Below, piece after piece: positions 59,289 to 64,000 of a stretch of DNA of 64,000 nt. Where the stretch lies: positions 123,548 through 187,547 of the forward strand of contig NZ_LJRO01000073.1 of assembly GCF_001401155.1 (NCBI RefSeq), in the 5' to 3' direction. The translations under genes were made by a program, and so were the position numbers. Position 1 is the stretch's first letter. Every line of letters starts with the position of its first letter. Origin of the DNA: Pseudomonas tremae. Lineage in GTDB: Bacteria; Pseudomonadota; Gammaproteobacteria; Pseudomonadales; Pseudomonadaceae. Below the pieces are notes generated by a model. It did not search any database. It was not told where the DNA came from and saw nothing but the letters and a program-made list of their open reading frames with translations.

Positions 59289-62009
59289 TCAGAAGTGGTA
59301 AGTCGCGCGTGCGAACAGGGTGCGGCCCAGCGGGTCGGCGTAGCGAGGGTCATAGCCGGACTGGAAGTTGTAGGCCTGGTTGGAGAACGGCGGGTTGCGG
59401 TCGAACATGTTGCGTACCCCTGCATCGATATCCAGCACCTTGTCGAAGGTATGACCCACCGACATGTCCCACAGCGCATACGACGCGACGCGGGCGTTGG
59501 TGGTGCGGTCATAGTCGTTGTAGCCGCTGGTGAAGCGGTTGGTGAGGGATGCACGGGTGTCACCCAGCGACCAGGTGCCGGTCAGTACGTGTTTCCAGCG
59601 CGCGATCACGCCATCTCCCTGGAAGTCGCCTACCTTGTCGGTGTAAGGGCCGTCGATGATGTTCTGGAAGTCATAACGGGTGACGTAAGTACCAGTCATG
59701 CCCAGACCGAACTGACCGTACGGCGTGTTCGGAAAGCGATAGTCTAGGGTCACGTCGATACCGCTGGTCTTGACGATGCCCAGGTTGGCGTTGCCGGTGA
59801 CGATGTTGGCAATCGAACCGTCGGCGGCGCGTACGTAGCGGTCAGCGTAGGTGTTCGGGTCATCGAAAACGGTCGACTCAGGGAACGACTGAATCTGGTT
59901 GGAGATATGAATCCACCAGAAGTCCAGGCCCATCGACAGGTTGTTGACCGGCTGATAGACGAAGCCCAGCGTCATGTTGCGAGCTTTTTCCGGGGCCAGC
60001 TCAGTGTTGCCACCGCTGTTGTTGAGGAACTGTTGCGCGCAATCGCGTCCGGCGTTGCCACCCGGTTGCACAGTGCCACCGGCACAGAGTACCGGATCGT
60101 TGTAGTAGCCTTGGGTGTAGCTCAGGCTGCGCGGTGCATAGAGCTCATACAGTGACGGCGCGCGGAAGCCTTCGCTGTAGGCACCACGGACCACCAGTTG
60201 CTTGAACGGCTGGTAGCGGAACGAGTATTTGGGGTTGGTGGTGCTGCCGAAGTCACTGTATTTGTCGTGACGAACAGCGGCGGTCAGCTCCAGGCTGTCC
60301 AGTACCGGTACGTTAAGTTCGGCGTATTCGGCTTTGACACTGCGGTCGCCTTCTACGCTGCCGGCTGCATCCAGCCCCAGGCTGCTGATGTCGTTGACGA
60401 AGGGGTCGAAGTCCTGGTGCATCTTCTCCTTGCGGTATTCGCCGCCCAGCGCCAGGCCGGACGGGCCCGCGCCGAACCAGTCGCCGATTTCCCGGCTGAT
60501 GCGTGCATCCAGCCCGGCCACCCGGCCTACGGCGCTGGAGTACTGACCGTGGTATTCGCTGGCATCGATCAGCGCCTGGCCTTGCGCCGTTTGCGGGCCG
60601 AACGGGTTGAGCACGCCATTGGCAAGGCCGTTCAGCATCGCCGAGTCGCTGACATAACCACTGGTAACCGATGAAAGTACCTTGTTCTGGTTGTACGAAG
60701 CGCCGACGTTATAGTCCCAGCCGCCCACCAGCCCGTCGAAATTCAGCAGAAAGCGCTGGCTGGTGTTCTGATCGTTGCCGCCACGCGGGCCTGCTGCGGT
60801 TTCGCGCCAGGCGGTGTTGACCGGTAGCGTCGGGTCGATGGTGAAATCGGTAGGTGCCGGGGTAATGCCGTTGCCAGGGTAGAAGGGTGACGACGCGTCC
60901 AGCGAAAGACCTGTGAGCGGCGCAGGGCCAATGCCGGTGTGGTTATTGTTGCGTGCCCAGAAATATTCGAGGCTGACGTTGTGATCGTCGGCCAGCTTGC
61001 CGGTGGCCTTGCCGAAGAATGAGGTCTTCTCGGTCTGCGGGATCAAGTCGATGTATTCGCGGGTGCTGAACCGGCAGATACCGTTGCTGGCGATCAGATT
61101 GGGGCCGCTGCAGTTTCTGCCCAGCGGGTTGCCGGAGTTGTCGCCCTGATAATAGTTGGCCGGGTAGGCGGTCCCGGAAGTCTGATTGAGCCCGCGTCCT
61201 GGCTGGTAATCCCGCGTGAACGAGCGGTCGTTGGCGTCCAGGTTCTGTTGCTTGTTGTAGTTGACCACGCCCATGACGTTGAAGCGGTCTTCTTCCAGAT
61301 CACCGAAGCCCCAGCTGGCGCTCATGTCCTTGCTGGCACCGCCACCACTGGCAGTCGGCGTCTCGCCACCCAGCGTCAGGGTGCCGTCAGTCAGCGACTT
61401 TTTAGTGATGAAGTTGATCACACCGCCGATGGCGTCGGTGCCGTACAGCGCCGAGGCACCGTCACGCAGCACTTCGACGCGGTCGATGGCGGCGAACGGG
61501 ATCATGTTCAGGTCGATGGCGCTGCCATTGGGTGTGCCCACACCGGAAATCGCATTGTTGGCCAGGCGACGGCCGTTGAGCAGCACCAGCGTCTTGTTCG
61601 CGCCAATGCCACGCATGTCGGCGAAGGAGGCACCACCGGTGCTGGCGCCAACCGAGCCGGCGCTGTTCTGGATCGACTGGCTGCCGGTGATGCGCTGGAC
61701 CATTTCCTGAGTGGTGGTCACGCCCTGTTTCTTCAGGTCGTCGGCACGCAGGATGGTGATCGGCACAGCCGTTTCGGCATCGACCCGACGGATCGCCGAA
61801 CCAGTCACTTCGACACGTTGCAATTGGGTCGTGGCAGGCACAACCGCTGCACTGGTGGACACCGCCGAAGCGCCTGTGTCCGCATCGACGGCTTCAGCCG
61901 CCTGGGCACCGCTCATGCCCATCGCCAATGCACAGAGCAAGGCACGTGGATGACGTCGGACCGCGAGGGCCAGTGGTTTGAGGGTGCAACCGGGAAGATT
62001 CATCAGCAT
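59289..62009 (-). CDS. TonB-dependent outer-membrane receptor
   Basis: A 906-residue TonB-dependent receptor. A long signal region ends near MGMSGAQAAEA. The TonB box region is RVEVTGSAIRR, then the plug domain (about 75-190) with ETAVPITILRADDLKKQGVT, FADMRGIGANKTLVLLNGRR, IDRVEVLRDGASALYGTDAI and GGVINFITKK. The 22-strand barrel ends in the classical aromatic terminus (LGRTLFARATYHF). The sequence type (GSAIRRVDAETAVPIT) is that of large peptide or oligomer-uptake receptors rather than catecholate siderophore receptors. The downstream yejABEF genes indicate peptide import. exbD lies 203 bases upstream on the same strand. No strong ribosome site is seen; ATG 62009 or 62003 may be used. Confidence 0.9.
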   Translation of the reverse strand: MLMNLPGCTLKPLALAVRRHPRALLCALAMGMSGAQAAEAVDADTGASAVSTSAAVVPATTQLQRVEVTGSAIRRVDAETAVPITILRADDLKKQGVTTTQEMVQRITGSQSIQNSAGSVGASTGGASFADMRGIGANKTLVLLNGRRLANNAISGVGTPNGSAIDLNMIPFAAIDRVEVLRDGASALYGTDAIGGVINFITKKSLTDGTLTLGGETPTASGGGASKDMSASWGFGDLEEDRFNVMGVVNYNKQQNLDANDRSFTRDYQPGRGLNQTSGTAYPANYYQGDNSGNPLGRNCSGPNLIASNGICRFSTREYIDLIPQTEKTSFFGKATGKLADDHNVSLEYFWARNNNHTGIGPAPLTGLSLDASSPFYPGNGITPAPTDFTIDPTLPVNTAWRETAAGPRGGNDQNTSQRFLLNFDGLVGGWDYNVGASYNQNKVLSSVTSGYVSDSAMLNGLANGVLNPFGPQTAQGQALIDASEYHGQYSSAVGRVAGLDARISREIGDWFGAGPSGLALGGEYRKEKMHQDFDPFVNDISSLGLDAAGSVEGDRSVKAEYAELNVPVLDSLELTAAVRHDKYSDFGSTTNPKYSFRYQPFKQLVVRGAYSEGFRAPSLYELYAPRSLSYTQGYYNDPVLCAGGTVQPGGNAGRDCAQQFLNNSGGNTELAPEKARNMTLGFVYQPVNNLSMGLDFWWIHISNQIQSFPESTVFDDPNTYADRYVRAADGSIANIVTGNANLGIVKTSGIDVTLDYRFPNTPYGQFGLGMTGTYVTRYDFQNIIDGPYTDKVGDFQGDGVIARWKHVLTGTWSLGDTRASLTNRFTSGYNDYDRTTNARVASYALWDMSVGHTFDKVLDIDAGVRNMFDRNPPFSNQAYNFQSGYDPRYADPLGRTLFARATYHF

Positions 62010-62212
62010 GGTTAGTTCCGACTTGATCCAGACATTTATTGAAATGGCCTTGTGAGCCCTCTGTTCCCGACGCGGTTGTGCCGAGCGGGTATTCCACTTC
62101 TTTTTTCCAGCAAGCCGCTCCCCTCCAGGGGCTTTTCAGCCCACGGACGACCGCATTCACGGGAGTCGGGTCAGACGGCTGCGCGCGGCGAAACCGTCAA
62201 ATCACTCAAGGG

Positions 62213-62614
62213 TTATTTCGCCGTCATGACGGAGATCTTCGTAATGCCGGAGCGTTCGATGGACGCCATCGCCTTGGCCACCTGGCCGTAATTCACGGCA
62301 GTGTCGGCCTGCAGCTGAACGCGGATTTCCGGGTCCTTTGCCTTTTCGTCCTGCAGGCTTTTTTCCAGCAGCTCCGGGGCGATTTCCGATTTGGCGAGGT
62401 AGAACTTGCCGTCCTGATCGACGCTGACCACCACCGGGTTTTTCTTCTCGGCGGGGGCGACTGCGTCGGTCTTGGGCAAGTTGACCTTGATCGCGTTGGT
62501 CATCAGCGGCGTGGTGACGATGAACACCACCAGCAGCACGAGCATCACGTCGACCAGCGGCGTGACGTTCATTTCGCTGAGTACTTCATCGCTGTCCTGA
62601 GTGGAGAAAGACAT
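62213..62614 (-). CDS. exbD: Biopolymer transport protein ExbD
   Basis: A 133-residue ExbD. The single membrane helix (VDVMLVLLVVFIVTTPLM) carries the essential Asp in NVTPLVDVML, used for proton coupling. The periplasmic domain follows (VVVSVDQDGKFYLAKSEIAP, IRVQLQADTAVNYGQVAKAM). With ExbB it forms the proton-driven motor that energises TonB. Its start codon overlaps the exbB stop by one base (TAATG). Confidence 0.93.
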   Translation of the reverse strand: MSFSTQDSDEVLSEMNVTPLVDVMLVLLVVFIVTTPLMTNAIKVNLPKTDAVAPAEKKNPVVVSVDQDGKFYLAKSEIAPELLEKSLQDEKAKDPEIRVQLQADTAVNYGQVAKAMASIERSGITKISVMTAK

Positions 62615-63321
62615 TAGCTGGCCTCCCGAACGGCATGGCCATTCTTGCTGGCGATGGGCTGGCGCGTGACAGCAAAGGCGCTGCGCTGGGCGAGGGCGTC
62701 GAAGTCGTGGGCGAAGTCATCCATGTCGGCCACGGCGAGCTTGAGGCGGCGCAGGAAGAAGTTGTAGATCAGCACTGCCGGCACGGCGACGGCGATACCC
62801 ACGCCGGTGGCGACCAGCGCGTGACCGATAGGCCCGGCGACCGCTTCAAGGCTGGCCGAGCCGGTCACGCCGATGCTTTGCAGCGCTTCCATGATCCCCC
62901 AGACCGTACCGAACAGGCCGATGAAGGGCGCGGTGCTGCCGATACTGGCGAGAATCGCCTGGCCGCTTTCCAGCGCGCGACGCTCTTTTTGTATCTGCTG
63001 GCGCAGGTTGCGCTCCAGACGGTCCGAGCGGTTGATGGTGTGCGCCAATTGTTGCGTGGTGCGCGGCGACTCATCGACCGCCATAGCTTCAAAGCCACTG
63101 TTGGCGATACGCGCCAGCGCGCCAGGGTATTGCGCAGAATGCTCGGCAGCGGTGAGCAGGTCCGGTGCGCTCCAGAACGCTTTGGTGAACTGCTTGTTCT
63201 GCGACTTCTGCCGGACGTACTGCGCCGACTTGATCAGCAGCAATGCCCAACTCAATACGGAAAATACAATCAATGCCCAGAGCACGGCCGGGACGATCAT
63301 GGAAGAGAGCGATGCGTTCAT
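62614..63321 (-). CDS. exbB: Biopolymer transport protein ExbB (MotA/TolQ/ExbB family)
   Basis: A 235-residue inner-membrane motor subunit. Three membrane helices are visible: VPAVLWALIVFSVLSWALLL near residue 12, ASIGSTAPFIGLFGTVWGIM near 125-145 with the conserved Pro/Gly-rich core, and GHALVATGVGIAVAVPAVLI near 170-190. The Thr and Glu of the second and third helices line the proton path. It precedes exbD in the same operon and follows the tonB gene by 53 bases. Confidence 0.93.
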   Translation of the reverse strand: MNASLSSMIVPAVLWALIVFSVLSWALLLIKSAQYVRQKSQNKQFTKAFWSAPDLLTAAEHSAQYPGALARIANSGFEAMAVDESPRTTQQLAHTINRSDRLERNLRQQIQKERRALESGQAILASIGSTAPFIGLFGTVWGIMEALQSIGVTGSASLEAVAGPIGHALVATGVGIAVAVPAVLIYNFFLRRLKLAVADMDDFAHDFDALAQRSAFAVTRQPIASKNGHAVREAS

Positions 63322-63374
63322 GGTTTAAACCTCACCAGCTTTGATAATTGAATGGTCGGTTGTCAGGTGCCGGG

Positions 63375-64000
63375 TCATTCCGGCAGCTTGAAGTCAATGG
63401 TCTGCGTCGCGACGCCTTCTATCGGCGTGTCCCCGCGCTTGGCCGGAATAAACTTCCAGTTGCGCACGGCCTCTACAGCCGCTTCGTCCAGTACCGGTTT
63501 GCCGCTGGATTTGGTCACCTCTACAGCGCCTGCGCGGCCGTTGGGCAGCACCTTGATGCGCAGCACCACACGACCCTCCCAACTGCGGCGCAAGGCCAGC
63601 CCCGGATACTCCGGTGGCGGATTGCCCAGGCTGGCGAGCCCGGAAACAGCAGCGCTCTCCTTGACCGGGGCGGGTGCTGCAGCGGGTGCCGGAGGCGCGG
63701 GCGCAGGGGTTGGCGGCGCAGGCGGACTTGGTGCAGCAGCAGGCGTCGGCGCGGGCGGTGTAGGCTTTTTCACCGGTTCAACTTTCTTCACCGGCTTGGG
63801 CTTCTCGACCTTTGGCTTCTCCACCGGTTTGGGGGGCGGCTCGACCGCGTCCGGGTCCTCGACCGGTTGTTCCGGTTCGGGTGGCGGCGGCGGGGGAGGT
63901 GGCGGAGGTGGTGGCTCGGGCGGCGGCGGTTCCGGCGCGGGCGGTGTCGGGCTGGTCAGTTCGATAGTCATTTCCGGAACTTGCGGCGCAACTTCCGGCA
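63375..64000 (-). CDS. tonB: TonB energy-transducing protein, C-terminal part
   Basis: The frame is open to the right edge of the window, so the N-terminal membrane anchor lies outside; an ATG at 63971 is internal, because in-frame coding (PEVAPQVPE) continues upstream. At least 208 residues are visible. A long proline-rich spacer (PTPPAPEPPPPEPPPPPPPP and then PKPVEKPKVEKPKPVKKVEP) spans the periplasm. The C-terminal TonB_C domain covers the last 80 or so residues: NPPPEYPGLALRRSWEGRVV, LRIKVLPNGRAGAVEVTKSS, DEAAVEAVRNWKFIPAKRGD. This is the first visible gene of a tonB-exbB-exbD-receptor series and is probably dedicated to the adjacent receptor. Confidence 0.9.
   Translation of the reverse strand, partial: PEVAPQVPEMTIELTSPTPPAPEPPPPEPPPPPPPPPPPPEPEQPVEDPDAVEPPPKPVEKPKVEKPKPVKKVEPVKKPTPPAPTPAAAPSPPAPPTPAPAPPAPAAAPAPVKESAAVSGLASLGNPPPEYPGLALRRSWEGRVVLRIKVLPNGRAGAVEVTKSSGKPVLDEAAVEAVRNWKFIPAKRGDTPIEGVATQTIDFKLPE

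Overview
The window is high-GC gammaproteobacterial chromosome, and gene content and order point to the Pseudomonas syringae group. The lysA-dapF-DUF484-xerC-yigB run next to lptM/cyaY/cyaA, glnK-amtB next to ubiK, sutA, the rimA-rimB-rimK operon, hslR-hslO-pckA, and REP sequences with a REP-associated transposase remnant are all Pseudomonas features. The species assignment is inference from order and protein sequence; no rRNA or marker search was possible.

Layout. (1) 1-1.9 kb: the divergent edge of a sugar-uptake locus, an ABC substrate-binding protein and a ScrY/LamB-type porin around a LacI-family operator. (2) 2.1-8.5 kb: an accessory insert abutting a decayed comM fragment. It holds an AT-rich RloC/PrrC-like AAA ATPase with a zinc-hook CxxC and a HEPN-type nuclease motif, a RES-Xre toxin-antitoxin pair, and a reciprocally truncated SDR/AraC pair. 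(3) 8.7-29.4 kb: core genes for nitrogen signalling (ubiK, glnK, amtB), yjbQ, sutA, lysine/DAP synthesis and chromosome-dimer resolution, frataxin, rnk, adenylate cyclase, glutamate transport, ribosome modification (rimABK), heat shock (hslR, hslO) and gluconeogenesis (pckA). (4) 29.5-35.4 kb: a second accessory stretch with a broken orphan T6SS module (frameshifted hcp, truncated tae4, intact tai4 immunity gene), two unknown proteins, a cupin and two GNATs. (5) 35.9-52.9 kb: a catabolic region on the + strand. It contains a haloacid-dehalogenase-like protein, an amine oxidase, a complete dipeptide/opine-type ABC transporter, a three-subunit FeS/FAD dehydrogenase of the HcnABC/opine-oxidase kind, an ArgE-like deacylase, succinate-semialdehyde dehydrogenase, a GabT paralogue and an Lrp/AsnC regulator. 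(6) 53.6-64 kb: a co-oriented tonB-exbB-exbD-TonB receptor-yejABEF series on the - strand, which reads as a self-contained peptide import line from outer membrane to cytoplasm.

The most interesting items are the comM-associated defence insert (RloC-like nuclease plus RES-Xre); the hcp/tae4 fusion scar that keeps the immunity gene; the likely 4-bp loss at the cyaY/DUF1289 junction; the HcnABC-like catabolic cluster; and the TonB-to-Yej import operon. No tRNA, rRNA, CRISPR array or intact insertion sequence was seen.
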